A DNA stretch of 64,000 bases, taken from CAILZL01 sp963748005 (GTDB lineage Bacteria; Pseudomonadota; Gammaproteobacteria; Steroidobacterales; Steroidobacteraceae). The stretch covers positions 2,542,001-2,606,000 of the forward strand of contig CAVVHH010000002.1 of the NCBI GenBank assembly GCA_963748005.1. The letters run 5' to 3'. Under the pieces are notes generated by a model. The model saw only the letters and a list, made by a program, of their open reading frames with translations. It did no database searches and was not told where the DNA came from. Of the stretch, positions 27,474-37,054 are shown one piece after another (position 1 is the first letter of the stretch; each line of letters begins with the position of its first letter). The position numbers and the translations under genes were made by a program.

Positions 27474-27559
27474 TTCGGTGTCCTGAAACTCAGTGCGATG
27501 GCTGGTCCTGTCCGCGAGCTTCGCATATCGTCGCGCGCCTTGGCTACCAAGGAGCATGC

Positions 27560-28213
27560 ATGCGACAAAATTCATTTTATGGTTCGGCTCTGATCGTCAG
27601 TTCCGTGTTTCTTGTCGTGACAGGCATGACCCATCCCGGGGTCGCCGGAATGTTCTCGTCGCGCGAGTCACTCGAGCACCTCGCGCTTGTCGATCGCATT
27701 GCGCACGGATTCGCGATTGCGGGCATGTGGTTGTCTATTGTGGGGCTGGCGGGTTTCTCGAGAATGCTCAGTTCATCACGCCCGATCGTGACTGCCGCGT
27801 TCGCTGCATTCGCCATCACGGCAGCAGGCGTCGTTATCGCCGCCACGCTTGATGGTTTTGTCGTGCCGAATCTTGCCAGTCGCTGGTACGACGCAGACGA
27901 TGCAACACGAGCCGCGCTCCGGCAGCTCATCCGATTCTGTTTCCTGGTTGCGAGTGCACTGACCCGCATCTACATGGCATCGGCTTCTGTCGCCATTCTG
28001 CTCTGGTCGTTCGTGGCATGGCGTGTACACCTGAGCCGCGGCTTGCCATGGATGGGCGTGCTGGTAAGTATCGCGGCCGCCGCGGCAATCAGCCGTGGCT
28101 CACTTGAGGTCGGCCTGCATGAGGTGCTTGCCCTCGCGCTGGTCCAGGCGATATGGATGGGGTGGGCCGGGGTAGTGATGTTGCGTTTCCCTGAAGTAGC
28201 TTCGAATCCTTAG
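27560..28213 (+). CDS. Multi-pass membrane protein of unknown function
   Basis: 217 aa; AAGGAG precedes ATG 27560. About six hydrophobic segments are visible (ALIVSSVFLVVTGM, FAIAGMWLSIVGLAGF, VTAAFAAFAITAAGVVIAATL, MASASVAILLWSFVAW, MGVLVSIAAAAAI, LALALVQAIWMGWAGVVML). There is no enzyme motif. It is divergent from the TetR gene with an 86-bp promoter gap, so it is a likely target of that regulator. Confidence 0.75.
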   Translation: MRQNSFYGSALIVSSVFLVVTGMTHPGVAGMFSSRESLEHLALVDRIAHGFAIAGMWLSIVGLAGFSRMLSSSRPIVTAAFAAFAITAAGVVIAATLDGFVVPNLASRWYDADDATRAALRQLIRFCFLVASALTRIYMASASVAILLWSFVAWRVHLSRGLPWMGVLVSIAAAAAISRGSLEVGLHEVLALALVQAIWMGWAGVVMLRFPEVASNP

Positions 28214-28239
28214 CATCGGCACTGTTTGACACGCAGTCA

Positions 28240-28887
28240 TCATTTCACGCGAAAACGCTTCGCGCCGACCGTCGCACACACTTCGTCCTGATGACCAATG
28301 GGCGCGCCCGCTGCACCGCTTACGCCAATGGCGCCGATCACCTGCTTGCCATTCATGAGCGGCACCGCGCCCCCTTCCACAAACATGTTGGGCTTGACGC
28401 GTTTCAGCAATGATTTGTCCCTGGTGACGCTGGCATTTGCTTCTGAACTGGCGATACCGAACTCGAGCGCGACTAACGCCTTGCGCATGGCAACAAACAC
28501 ATGGCTGCCGTCTGATCCGTCTGCAGTCAGCATGGCGCGTGCCTCGCCCACTGAATCGATCACGGCTACTCCCACGCGATATCCCGCCGCCTTGCAGGCA
28601 TCGAGCGCCGCTCGCGCGATGGCAGTCGCTTGATCAAGATCAGGGCCCGCCGCCATCGACTCCGGCGGCGAATTTCTGTCACGGTGTAGCGCTGCTGCCG
28701 GAATGTTGGGTGTCGGAATGAAGTTGCCCTGATCATCCAGCATCGCGAACGGCGGCAGATTGTCGGCGGGCAAACTGCGCGGTGATGCAGGTTGATCATG
28801 AAAGGGGCTATCGGCGGCCGCCATCGCCAATGTGGCTGCGCCAGCAGGCATCAACATTAACGCTGAGACGACAGAACGGATGTGCAT
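28240..28887 (-). CDS. Exported GlcG/HbpS-family (DUF336) protein
   Basis: 215 aa. ATG 28887 follows GGAGGAAAGG. The signal peptide (RSVVSALMLMPAGAATLAMAAA) and a linker lead to a DUF336 domain: LDQATAIARAALDACKAAGY, VGVAVIDSVGEARAMLTADG, VEGGAVPLMNGKQVIGAIGVSGA, and a GHQDEVCA end. Relatives bind haem (HbpS) or accompany glycolate and aromatic pathways (GlcG). A haem or cofactor role in the periplasm is plausible but not proved by the sequence. Confidence 0.82.
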   Translation of the reverse strand: MHIRSVVSALMLMPAGAATLAMAAADSPFHDQPASPRSLPADNLPPFAMLDDQGNFIPTPNIPAAALHRDRNSPPESMAAGPDLDQATAIARAALDACKAAGYRVGVAVIDSVGEARAMLTADGSDGSHVFVAMRKALVALEFGIASSEANASVTRDKSLLKRVKPNMFVEGGAVPLMNGKQVIGAIGVSGAAGAPIGHQDEVCATVGAKRFRVK

Positions 28888-29304
28888 GCACCTTTCCTCC
28901 AACAGCAGATGTGGCCTGTTGCCTGTTGTTGAACAGTAAACACCAGGATACGGATCTGGTGCAAAACAAGTCTGAAGTCGAATTGTTGTTTCTTGACAAT
29001 ATGACCGGGCATTGAACAGCGGCTCCGACGTTGCATGAATGGCGCCGGCCGAATGAAGGTTCGCAGGCATTTTCTGCTTTTTTTGCTGCGTTCCGTTGCG
29101 ATAACTTCATGCCTGCGCACCCGGCTCGTTTATCTGCATCCGCAGTTGGTACTAGCTCTTTAAGTAGTTGTCCCAATAGGTCGACTATCAGGGCCCGGCA
29201 AGCATTGCACAAGGTAGTGGACGCAGCGCACGCAAGAAAATGGGCGTGCCGCAACGGTCCGCTTGATTGCGAGAGCAAAGTTACGTACCAAGGAAAATTG
29301 TGAA
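28888..29304. repeat. Intergenic gap with a diverged repeat
   Basis: The stretch 29034-29130 resembles 10673-10748: both have TGAATGGYGCCGG, then GCATTTTCT, GCTRCGTT, AACTTCA and GCGCACC/TCGCACC at similar spacing with small indels. This looks like two diverged copies of a dispersed repeat. Upstream of the GlcG-like gene (minus strand, near 28930-28960) is CCTGGTGTTTACTGTTC, which loosely resembles the shared upstream motif. No gene is supported in the gap. Confidence 0.4.
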
Positions 29305-31164
29305 ATGCGAAAAATGAAGTTGATTCTGGGTCTTACCTGCGCGGCAGCCTCCATAGGCTTTGCTTCAGCGGCAGTGGCAAAAGACGTGTTGCTGTTCAAT
29401 CGCATCGGGCCCACCAAGTCCGAGCTCTACATCGCCAAGGCTGATGGCAGCGACGAACACAAGCTGATTGCATCAGCGGGGTTCGACTACAACGCAAGGT
29501 TTTCTGACGATGGCAAGTGGATCGTGTTCACCTCGGAGAGGGAAGGCAGAGGGCAGTCCGATATCTATCGCGTTCAGTCGGACGGGACAGGACTGGAGCG
29601 GTTGACCGACAATCCTGCGGTGGACGATCAGGCTTCGTTGTCACCTGACGGCAGATATGTCGCGTTCATGTCAGACCGTGATACACATCGTGCCAATATC
29701 TGGATTCTTGATCTCAACACCAGGGCGCTCCGCAATCTGACCGGATCGCCGGAGATTCAGGGCGACAAGATGAAGCCGGATGGGTTCTATCGTCCATCGT
29801 GGTCGCCGGATGGCAAGTGGATCGCATTCACCTCTGACCGCAACACCGAATGGAAGTCCCATGACAATGGCGTCGCCTGGGAACACTTGCAGGAACTGGC
29901 GGTTTACGTCGTTCATCCCGATGGTACGGGACTGAAGCGCATCACTCAGGCGGGGGTCACCACCGGTTCGCCAAAATGGTCTGCGGACGGCAAGCAACTG
30001 ATCGCCTATCAGGCAGACGTGGAAACCAGCTGGCTGGCACGCGTGGATCAGCTGTCGATGAAAGCGACGTCACAGATTGTATCGATCGATGTGGAAACCG
30101 GAAAGACCAGGGAATTGACCTCTGGGCCTGGGCTGAAGTTCTTCCCGCAGTTCCTGCCTGATGGCCGCTTCGCCTATTCGACCAAGTCTGCGCAAACGGA
30201 CGGCATCATGTATTCGGATGGGCCGGCACGGTTCCCGGCGAATCTGCGCTCGCCTTCCTGGACGCCGGATGGCAAGCGGGTGATCTACGAGAAAATCGAC
30301 AACCTGCCCCTGGCGCAGAACACGCCGCTCTACAGCTGGGATTCCAGTTACGAATATCGCTACACCGATGTGTTTCCAATGTTCGCCAAGGATGGCACGC
30401 TGGCGCTGTCGAACAAGGATGTCGATACATCGCTCGTCACGATGAATGCTGACGGCAGCAACAAGAAAGTTGTCTTTCAGTCGAGCACCCACTGCGCCGC
30501 CGGAAAGAACCCCTCCGGACAATGTGGCGACATGGTGGGCGTGGCGTTGACGCCTTCCTGGACACCGGATGGCAAATCGATCGTCTTCAGCTTTGGTGGA
30601 TACTGGCGTACTCGCGATCAGCAGGTAGCCAACATCAAGATGATCAATCGCGATGGCACTGGCGTGCAGGATCTGACTTCGCCAACATCGAACACCGGCT
30701 TTGCGAGCGTTTCGCCTGACGGCAAGGAGATCGTCTATCGCTCATGGGCCAAGGAGGATAGCGGTCTGCGGATCATGAACCTCGAAACTCGCAAGGTTCG
30801 TGTTCTGACCAATGATTGGGACAATGTGCCCGGCTGGTCGCCCACCGCTGACAGTATCGTTTTCACACGCAAGCAGAAGGATGGCAACTTCGACATCTTC
30901 ACGATCAAGTCGGACGGCACCAACCTCAAACGGGTGACGACCTTTCCGGCCTCGGATGCGCACGCTGTCTGGAGCTGGGACGGCAAGCACATCCTGTGGA
31001 GCAGCAGCGAGTACGGGTGGAAGGACGAGGCTCCGCTCTATGACAACTCCTTCCAGCCCTATGGCCAGGTGTGGAGCATGAATCCTGACGGGTCCGACAA
31101 GCGGATGCTCACCAACAGCCGCTGGGAGGATTCATTGCCGGCATACGTGCCACCGGCGAAGTAA
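29305..31164 (+). CDS. Exported PD40/TolB-like beta-propeller protein
   Basis: 619 aa from ATG 29305 (AAGGA upstream; ATG 29314 is an alternative). The signal peptide (MKLILGLTCAAASIGFASAAVA) is followed by PD40 blades: FSDDGKWIVFTSER, LSPDGRYVAFMSDR, WSPDGKWIAFTSDR, WSADGKQLIAYQAD, WTPDGKRVIYEKID, VSPDGKEIVYRSWA, WSWDGKHILWSSSE. The layout is similar to 12750-14624 across the whole length, including the DEA(P/V)-Y ending, so the two are paralogues. A strong terminator follows 30 bases after the stop. Confidence 0.83.
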   Translation: MRKMKLILGLTCAAASIGFASAAVAKDVLLFNRIGPTKSELYIAKADGSDEHKLIASAGFDYNARFSDDGKWIVFTSEREGRGQSDIYRVQSDGTGLERLTDNPAVDDQASLSPDGRYVAFMSDRDTHRANIWILDLNTRALRNLTGSPEIQGDKMKPDGFYRPSWSPDGKWIAFTSDRNTEWKSHDNGVAWEHLQELAVYVVHPDGTGLKRITQAGVTTGSPKWSADGKQLIAYQADVETSWLARVDQLSMKATSQIVSIDVETGKTRELTSGPGLKFFPQFLPDGRFAYSTKSAQTDGIMYSDGPARFPANLRSPSWTPDGKRVIYEKIDNLPLAQNTPLYSWDSSYEYRYTDVFPMFAKDGTLALSNKDVDTSLVTMNADGSNKKVVFQSSTHCAAGKNPSGQCGDMVGVALTPSWTPDGKSIVFSFGGYWRTRDQQVANIKMINRDGTGVQDLTSPTSNTGFASVSPDGKEIVYRSWAKEDSGLRIMNLETRKVRVLTNDWDNVPGWSPTADSIVFTRKQKDGNFDIFTIKSDGTNLKRVTTFPASDAHAVWSWDGKHILWSSSEYGWKDEAPLYDNSFQPYGQVWSMNPDGSDKRMLTNSRWEDSLPAYVPPAK

Positions 31165-31193
31165 GTCGGTCGAATAAACGCTGCGCAGATCGT

Positions 31194-31231
31194 GGGTAGC
31201 GAAGCCGAAAGGCTTCGCTACCCATTTTTTT
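31194..31231 (+). terminator. Intrinsic terminator
   Basis: A perfect 13-bp stem, GGGTAGCGAAGCC / GGCTTCGCTACCC with a GAAA tetraloop, is followed by ATTTTTTT. It ends the PD40 gene's transcript. Confidence 0.93.
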
Positions 31232-31431
31232 GCAAGAAGATTGCGTTTGCGTTGCCGGCATTCGCGAAGCGCAGAACTTGATTGTTCAAACCGTTCCCGC
31301 TTTACGAAGAATCAGTGCCGGGTAACTGACCCCCGCCACGTCTGTACTGGATCGTTTGCATTTCTTGGCGTTCAGCTTCCTGAAGACGCGTTACGCTCAC
31401 CCTCCCGAAACCTCCACTCGGAGTCCCCACC

Positions 31432-32373
31432 ATGTTTTCCGAACACGCTGACATTTCCCGTCGTGCCGTCCTGCAATCCGGCTTGCTGGCAGGGCTGGGT
31501 GCCGCATTGCCGCGCGCGTTGCTGGCTGCGGACGCCGGCATGCCCCTCATCACCAAGCCGATTCCCGCCACCGGTGAGAAGATTCCCGTCATGGGCGTCG
31601 GCACCAACCAGTTCGGTCGCACGGAATACACGCAGATCCGCGATGTGCTCAAACGAATGTACGAGCTGGGCGGCACCGTGATCGACACGGCCGCCGGGTA
31701 CGGTGAGAGCGAGGTGGTGATCGGCAAGGCGCTCGAGGAACTGGGCCTGACGCAAAAGATGTTCATCGTCACCAAGTTCGACGCGCCGGGCGGATTTGCC
31801 GGGATTGGCGGCATGGAAAGCATCGAGCGTTCGTTCCAGCGGCTGAAGAAAATCGATTTGCTGTATATCCACTTCGTGGCGAGCATCGAGTCGATGATGC
31901 CAATACTGCAGGACATGAAGCAGAAGGGCCGGGTGCGCTACATCGGCGTCACCTCGACGCGTTCGGGTGAATACCCGAAAATTGTCGAAGCCATGAAGAA
32001 GTATCCGCTCGATTTCGTGCAGATCAAATACTCCATCGGTGATCGCGCCCCGGAAAAGGAAATCCTGCCGCTGGCCCAGCAGCGCAAGATCGCTATTCAA
32101 GCGGCGCAGCCCTTCGATGGCGCGCGCAATTCGCTGATTACTGCGGCGGGTAGCAAGCCACTGCCTTCCTGGGCGGCGGACTATGACATCAAGAGCTGGG
32201 GCCAGTTCTTCCTCAAGTACGTGAATTCGCATCCGGCGGTTGTCAGCAGCATTCCGGGCTCCACCAAGCTGGGGCACATCGAGGATAACCAGGCGGCGGG
32301 CCGTGGTCGCCTGCCCGATGCGGCGGGTCGCAAGAAGATGGAGGAGTACTGGAGTTCGCTCGGCATTGCATAG
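31432..32373 (+). CDS. Tat-exported aldo/keto reductase
   Basis: 313 aa; GGAG lies nine bases before the ATG. A twin-arginine signal (ADISRRAVLQSGLLAGLGAA) precedes a (beta/alpha)8 AKR. The catalytic tetrad can be placed as Asp and Tyr in VIDTAAGYGESE, Lys in FIVTKFD, and His in LLYIHFVAS. The C-terminal cofactor region is HPAVVSSIPGSTKLGHIEDN. AKRs use NADPH, so a folded, cofactor-loaded export through Tat fits. It is flanked by terminators and is therefore a single-gene unit. Confidence 0.87.
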   Translation: MFSEHADISRRAVLQSGLLAGLGAALPRALLAADAGMPLITKPIPATGEKIPVMGVGTNQFGRTEYTQIRDVLKRMYELGGTVIDTAAGYGESEVVIGKALEELGLTQKMFIVTKFDAPGGFAGIGGMESIERSFQRLKKIDLLYIHFVASIESMMPILQDMKQKGRVRYIGVTSTRSGEYPKIVEAMKKYPLDFVQIKYSIGDRAPEKEILPLAQQRKIAIQAAQPFDGARNSLITAAGSKPLPSWAADYDIKSWGQFFLKYVNSHPAVVSSIPGSTKLGHIEDNQAAGRGRLPDAAGRKKMEEYWSSLGIA

Positions 32374-32400
32374 GTACTTGATAAAGGGTTGATGATCAGA

Positions 32401-32427
32401 ATGCCCCGTGTTGCGGGGCATTTTTTT
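32401..32427 (+). terminator. Intrinsic terminator
   Basis: ATGCCCCG / CGGGGCAT stem with a five-base loop and a run of seven T, 28 bases after the aldo/keto reductase stop. Confidence 0.93.
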
Positions 32428-32432
32428 GGCAT

Positions 32433-32882
32433 ATGCGCATGATTGTTCATCAGCCTTTACACTTGCGGGTTATCGACAGCCTTGTGAATGACCATCCCGT
32501 GACCCTTCCCGAAAAACAACTGATCTGCGCACTCTCCGATCTAGCCGATCCCGGCGTGTTTCATTTCCCTTTGGGCAGCGGCGAATGGCCGATGCGTGCA
32601 TTTGTCATCCAGCATCAGGGCAGGGTGCGTGCGTATGTGAATCGCTGCCCGCATGCCGGTCACTTGCTCAACTGGGGCACGGACAACGTATTCACGCCGG
32701 ATAACACACAGCTCGTTTGCACATCACATGACGCGTTGTTCGATCCCGATTCAGGCAAGTGCATAGGTGGACCCTGCATCGGCCGTAAGCTGCGCGCGGT
32801 GAAGATCGAAATCATCGACGGACAGATCTGGTTAAATGACACCCCGCCGGATATGTCAGATCCGCTGTGGTCTGTCAGATGA
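32433..32882 (+). CDS. Rieske [2Fe-2S] protein
   Basis: 149 aa as read from ATG 32433; no ribosome site is seen and the ATG abuts a terminator, so a later start (for example GTG 32484) is likely. The Rieske cluster-binding pattern is clear: NRCPHAGHLLNWG (Cys-x-His) and, about 20 residues later, VCTSHDALFDPDSGKCIGGPC (Cys-x-x-His). Such proteins serve as ferredoxins or small subunits for oxygenases. No oxygenase lies beside it. Confidence 0.85.
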   Translation: MRMIVHQPLHLRVIDSLVNDHPVTLPEKQLICALSDLADPGVFHFPLGSGEWPMRAFVIQHQGRVRAYVNRCPHAGHLLNWGTDNVFTPDNTQLVCTSHDALFDPDSGKCIGGPCIGRKLRAVKIEIIDGQIWLNDTPPDMSDPLWSVR

Positions 32883-33056
32883 GCCGGCGAATCTGTGTGC
32901 TGTTTCTTCTGAGCCGTTTGCATGTGGCCGGCTGATGATGGATGCTGCAGATGCCGCTGCTTGGGAAATCACCGGGTCGGGGGACCCGGGGTTGCTTGGC
33001 TTTTTCCCTGGGTCTGGCGATAACATGAGTTCATCGAAAGAAAGTCGGAGTAGCGC

Positions 33057-34580
33057 GTGAGCGACTGGTCCCGTCGGGATGCCTTGCGAACGTTGAGTGC
33101 GGTGTTCCTGTCCGCTTCAACTCCCTCGCGGCTGCTTCGTGCCGACACCGCGCCGGTCTTCAAATCCGATCCTTTCGCATTGGGTGTCGCATCGGGTTAT
33201 CCGACGGACAAGGGCGTTGTCCTGTGGACCCGATTGATGGACGAGTCGCTTGGCGACACTGCAATCCCGGTTACATGGCAAGTCGCAAGCGATGAACGCA
33301 TGCAAAAGATCGTGCGGCAGGGCGCTGAACTCGCCACCTCCGAGTGGGGACATTCGGTGCACGCCGAGTTACAGGGTCTGCAACCCCGGCGTGAGTACTG
33401 GTATCGCTTTCTCGCCGGTGGACACGCGAGTCGAGTCGGCCGCACGCGTACCGCACCTGCGCCCGGGGCGCGTCCTGATCGCGTGCGAATCGCTGTGGCA
33501 TCCTGCCAGAAATACGAAAGCGGCTACTACACGGCCTATCGTCACATGCTCGGCGAAGAGCTGGATCTGGTGGTGCACACCGGCGACTATATTTACGAGT
33601 ATGCGAGTCGCGGCGATGACATTGTGCGTGGCGATGGCACGGGAGAAACACGCACACTCGCGGACTATCGCGCCCGCTATGCGACCTACAGAATGGATCC
33701 GGATCTGCAGGCCGTGCACGCGGCCTACCCGTGGCTGGTGACATGGGACGATCACGAAGTCGCCAACGACTACTCCGGCGAACAATCGTACGAGCAAAGC
33801 GGGCTGGAATTTCTGACGCGTCGCACCGCGGCGTATCGCGCCTACTACGAAAACATGCCGTTACCGCGCGGTGCGATGCCCGTCGGGCCGAACATGCGTC
33901 TGTATACGCAGAGCAGCTACGGCGATCTGCTCGGCGTTTATATGCTGGATACGCGCCAGTACCGTTCCTGGCTCGCATGTCTTGACCAAGAAGGCAGTGC
34001 AAAATGCGCGGAACTGTTCGCCGCGACTCGCACCAAACTCGGCAAGCAGCAGGAAGCGTGGCTGAACGAAGCGCTCACGGGTCGCCACGCGCGCTGGAAC
34101 CTTCTGGCGCAGGGCACACCAATGACGCATGTTGATCTGGATCCGGGTCCGGGAGTTGCGTATCGACGCGACCAGTGGGACGGTTATCCGGCCGCGCGAC
34201 AGCGCTTGCTGGATACGCTCGCAACAGCCCGCGTCAGCAATCCGGTGGTTGTCGACGGCGACATTCATGCCTTCCAGGTCGCGAATATCAACGCACAGGC
34301 AAACGATATCACTTCGCCGGTGATCGCCAGTGAGTTCACGACCACGTCGATCTCCTCGTTCGGCTTCAATCAGCGATCCCTGGACGAACGACTCAGGGTC
34401 AATCCGAATATCCTGCTGGCGGATTCCTCACGGCGCGGCTATTTGTTGATGGACTTCATGCGCGAACGGACGCACTGCGATCTGGTCACGGTCGATACCA
34501 TCAGCGAACGCGAAGCACGACGCGGCGTGATGGCGCGCTATGTGGTCGAGAACGGCAAACCGGGACCGATCGTTGCCTGA
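33057..34580 (+). CDS. PhoD-type alkaline phosphatase, Tat-exported
   Basis: 507 aa. A GTG start at 33057 follows CGGAG. The twin-arginine signal (SDWSRRDALRTLSAVFLSA) is followed by the PhoD N-terminal domain (DPFALGVASGYPTDKGVVLWTRL). The metallophosphatase core has IAVASCQKYESGYYTAYRHM, VVHTGDYIYEYASRG, WLVTWDDHEVANDYSG and VVDGDIHAFQV, which hold the expected iron/calcium ligands. It hydrolyses phosphomono- and diesters in the periplasm. There is no Pho-box that I can identify. Confidence 0.92.
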   Translation: MSDWSRRDALRTLSAVFLSASTPSRLLRADTAPVFKSDPFALGVASGYPTDKGVVLWTRLMDESLGDTAIPVTWQVASDERMQKIVRQGAELATSEWGHSVHAELQGLQPRREYWYRFLAGGHASRVGRTRTAPAPGARPDRVRIAVASCQKYESGYYTAYRHMLGEELDLVVHTGDYIYEYASRGDDIVRGDGTGETRTLADYRARYATYRMDPDLQAVHAAYPWLVTWDDHEVANDYSGEQSYEQSGLEFLTRRTAAYRAYYENMPLPRGAMPVGPNMRLYTQSSYGDLLGVYMLDTRQYRSWLACLDQEGSAKCAELFAATRTKLGKQQEAWLNEALTGRHARWNLLAQGTPMTHVDLDPGPGVAYRRDQWDGYPAARQRLLDTLATARVSNPVVVDGDIHAFQVANINAQANDITSPVIASEFTTTSISSFGFNQRSLDERLRVNPNILLADSSRRGYLLMDFMRERTHCDLVTVDTISEREARRGVMARYVVENGKPGPIVA

Positions 34581-34718
34581 TGTGAACAGACCTTGGCGCT
34601 TTCGGTCGCGACTTACCGCGACGACGTCGAACGGCGCGATGACACTTCGGATACACAGTGGCGCCGCAGGTCCGGAATTACCAGGCCTTGCGACGCCGCC
34701 AGATTCATAGCGCCCGTT

Positions 34719-36719
34719 TCAACGGGTGCGGTTGAAGAACACGAACGCGCCCTTGCGGGCCGATGTCAGAATGTCCGGCTTGCCGTCGCCGTTGACGTCT
34801 CCAGTTACCACCTGCACGCCCACGCCGGAGCGGTTGTTAACCAGTTGCGGCTGGAAGGAAACTTGTCCTCCCGCACCGCGGACCAGTTTGAACCAGTACA
34901 GCACCGGTGGATCGTCGAAGTCATTTTCTTCGTCGTAACGGTAGCCGTGGGAATACCAGCGTTTGCCGGTCACGATGTCCTTGAGCCCGTCACCATCCAC
35001 ATCGGCCATGGTCAAGGCATGCAGTTCGGTAAAGGCGATCTCATCCTTTGACGTCACCTCCGCCGGCGCGCGCATGATGGTGTGCTGCTCGAAGCTGCCG
35101 TCCTTGCGTTGTTCGAACCAGGCAAGTCCGGGTCCATGCGCTGCAAGGCTGGTCACGATGTCATTGATGCCATCGTTGTTGACGTCGTAAACCGCGATCT
35201 CCGCGCCACCATTGCCGAAGCGCGCGACATGGTACTTCCAGGTACCCGCGCCCGGGTTGCTGACCGGTTGCTCCCACCAGCCCACAGGTGAGACCAGGTC
35301 CATGCGTCCGTCTTTATTGACATCGCCTGTGCCAAGCCCATGACCGCTCCACCGGCCGCGGTCGGACACCGCTACGAACTTCCAGGGCTTGGTCGGGTTG
35401 CTCCAATCTGGTTGTGCATAGCCGACCTGGGCGTCAGACCAGTCAGACTTGGTCGCCACCTGCATGGTCAGTTCCGGTTTGCCGTCACCATCCACGTCCA
35501 TGAACTGATTGGCCTCAGTGGTGATCACCGGAATCACCTCGTAGTTGTCCCAATGACGCTTCTGACCCTTTGGATTCACGAACAGATGGCCAGAGAAGGT
35601 GGGGCGTGGACCGAACGCCATCACCATGAAGATGTCCTGCCAGCCATCGCCATTGAAATCATGAGCCCAGGCCATGAAGGAGGGAGGGTAGTTGCCGTGA
35701 GTGATCGAACCCGCCTGCGGCACGGGGGGACCACCGGGATACTCGGCGCCCGCGATCGCGATGGTTGCCGGAGGATAAATCTCGTGAGCCACCTTGAAGT
35801 CGGGACCCAGATAGTAGAAAGGTCCCGAGATGATGTCCGGCTTGCCATCGTGATTGATGTCGCCCATCGCGATGCCTTCGGCATAGAAAATGTCGCTCAA
35901 CTGCACGCGCTCAAACTTCGGATCGGTTACCTCTGGCGCGAGTGTGGCAATGCGCGTGGTGTGATCCTGAACTTCAATCTTCGAGACGCGCAGCGTCGCA
36001 CCATTGGCGCCCGCCACGTGCAGCGCGATCTGGCCGTAAGCATGCCCGCCATCCATTTTGTAGCCCTGAATGCGGGTGCCATTGAGGTTGCCCGCGAACA
36101 CATCGCCCATGGAAATTGTGAGTTCGTTCGTGCCGGTTTTCAGAGCCGGTGGCGCAGGGATGACCAGCGACCCGGCCGAACCGATGCCGCCGCCGTGGGC
36201 ATCGCGAATACCCGCGCAGGGCACCGGGGCGCAGCCGCCGGTGGTGAGAAAGTTGGGGCTTTCAACGATCTTGTACATGCCGGCATTTTCTGGCAACGGC
36301 GTGCGGGCACTTTCCTTGCCGTTGGCATCCAGCGTTACCCGCGCCATTCTGCCGATGTTGGTGCCACTCAGAGGCAGATAAACACCGCTGGTCTGGTTTG
36401 CGGTTTTTTCGGAACGCGCGAGCAGTCCGGATTCGCACTGGTTGCATTCGAAACTCATGGTGACGGTCGCATTGCCGTACACCTCATCGAGAATCAGCCA
36501 GCCGTCGGCGCCGTTGCGCACCGTGCCGACAATGGCGCCGTTGTCGACCCGCCATTCCGCGCCACCCAGCGTGTGCCATCCTGTCAGGGAAGTCCCGTTG
36601 AATACCCGTTGTTCCACGGTTTGACGGCTGGACGGGGCCTGAGCCGCCATCAGTCCGGAAATGCATAACAATGCCGCAACCGCGGTAATCGTCCTGGCCA
36701 GAAGAAAACGTATCGTCAT
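34719..36719 (-). CDS. Exported DUF1080 (3-keto-glycoside hydrolase-like) protein with FG-GAP repeats
   Basis: 666 aa; GGGGGA precedes ATG 36719. A signal peptide is followed by a DUF1080 jelly-roll domain at residues 30-245 (VFNGTSLTGWHTLGGAEWRVD, GNATVTMSFECNQCESGLLAR). Seven VCBS/FG-GAP units then bind calcium by DxNxDGxxD loops (GDINHDGKPDIISG, DFNGDGWQDIF, GDVNKDGRMDLVSP, YDVNNDGINDIV, ADVDGDGLKDIVTG, GDVNGDGKPDILT). DUF1080 enzymes hydrolyse 3-ketodisaccharides or bind sugars. A carbohydrate substrate is inferred. Confidence 0.87.
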   Translation of the reverse strand: MTIRFLLARTITAVAALLCISGLMAAQAPSSRQTVEQRVFNGTSLTGWHTLGGAEWRVDNGAIVGTVRNGADGWLILDEVYGNATVTMSFECNQCESGLLARSEKTANQTSGVYLPLSGTNIGRMARVTLDANGKESARTPLPENAGMYKIVESPNFLTTGGCAPVPCAGIRDAHGGGIGSAGSLVIPAPPALKTGTNELTISMGDVFAGNLNGTRIQGYKMDGGHAYGQIALHVAGANGATLRVSKIEVQDHTTRIATLAPEVTDPKFERVQLSDIFYAEGIAMGDINHDGKPDIISGPFYYLGPDFKVAHEIYPPATIAIAGAEYPGGPPVPQAGSITHGNYPPSFMAWAHDFNGDGWQDIFMVMAFGPRPTFSGHLFVNPKGQKRHWDNYEVIPVITTEANQFMDVDGDGKPELTMQVATKSDWSDAQVGYAQPDWSNPTKPWKFVAVSDRGRWSGHGLGTGDVNKDGRMDLVSPVGWWEQPVSNPGAGTWKYHVARFGNGGAEIAVYDVNNDGINDIVTSLAAHGPGLAWFEQRKDGSFEQHTIMRAPAEVTSKDEIAFTELHALTMADVDGDGLKDIVTGKRWYSHGYRYDEENDFDDPPVLYWFKLVRGAGGQVSFQPQLVNNRSGVGVQVVTGDVNGDGKPDILTSARKGAFVFFNRTR

Positions 36720-36936
36720 GGTAAATCCCCCAAAGAAAATGTTGTGGCACTTCCATGGCAAGGAGCAACCTGACACATCAGGATTTGATGTCTTTCCAAA
36801 AAACGGATACTGAAACACAAGCATTCAATTGACAGGGCCTGGTTCCAGAGCCAGCCGAGCTTAACCTGAGACGGTTCCGTGGCGCTATGCGGGTTGATAT
36901 CGACGCACCATGAATGATGGTCATGGCTGTTTCGGG

Positions 36937-36960
36937 CGGAAAAGGGTGCTTATTCTCGCC
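36937..36960 (+). promoter_or_regulatory. Shared upstream motif, copy C
   Basis: CGGAAAAGGGTGCTTATTCT then CGCC, 95 bases before the carboxylesterase gene. One of the closest matches to the consensus. The rest of the divergent gap 36720-37054 shows no gene. Confidence 0.5.
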
Positions 36961-37054
36961 AAGCTTTAATACACTGTGGACGCCCACACTGATCGGTCAG
37001 GCTGATTGATAACTACTGGCGACGCGGCAGGCACACTGGCCGCAGGGGGAATAT

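Noticed and set aside
35340..36668. 442-codon open frame on the plus strand opposite the DUF1080/FG-GAP gene
   Set aside because: It is a mirror of a GC-rich coding strand; it has no recognisable domain or ribosome site, while the opposite strand encodes clear DUF1080 and calcium-loop repeats.
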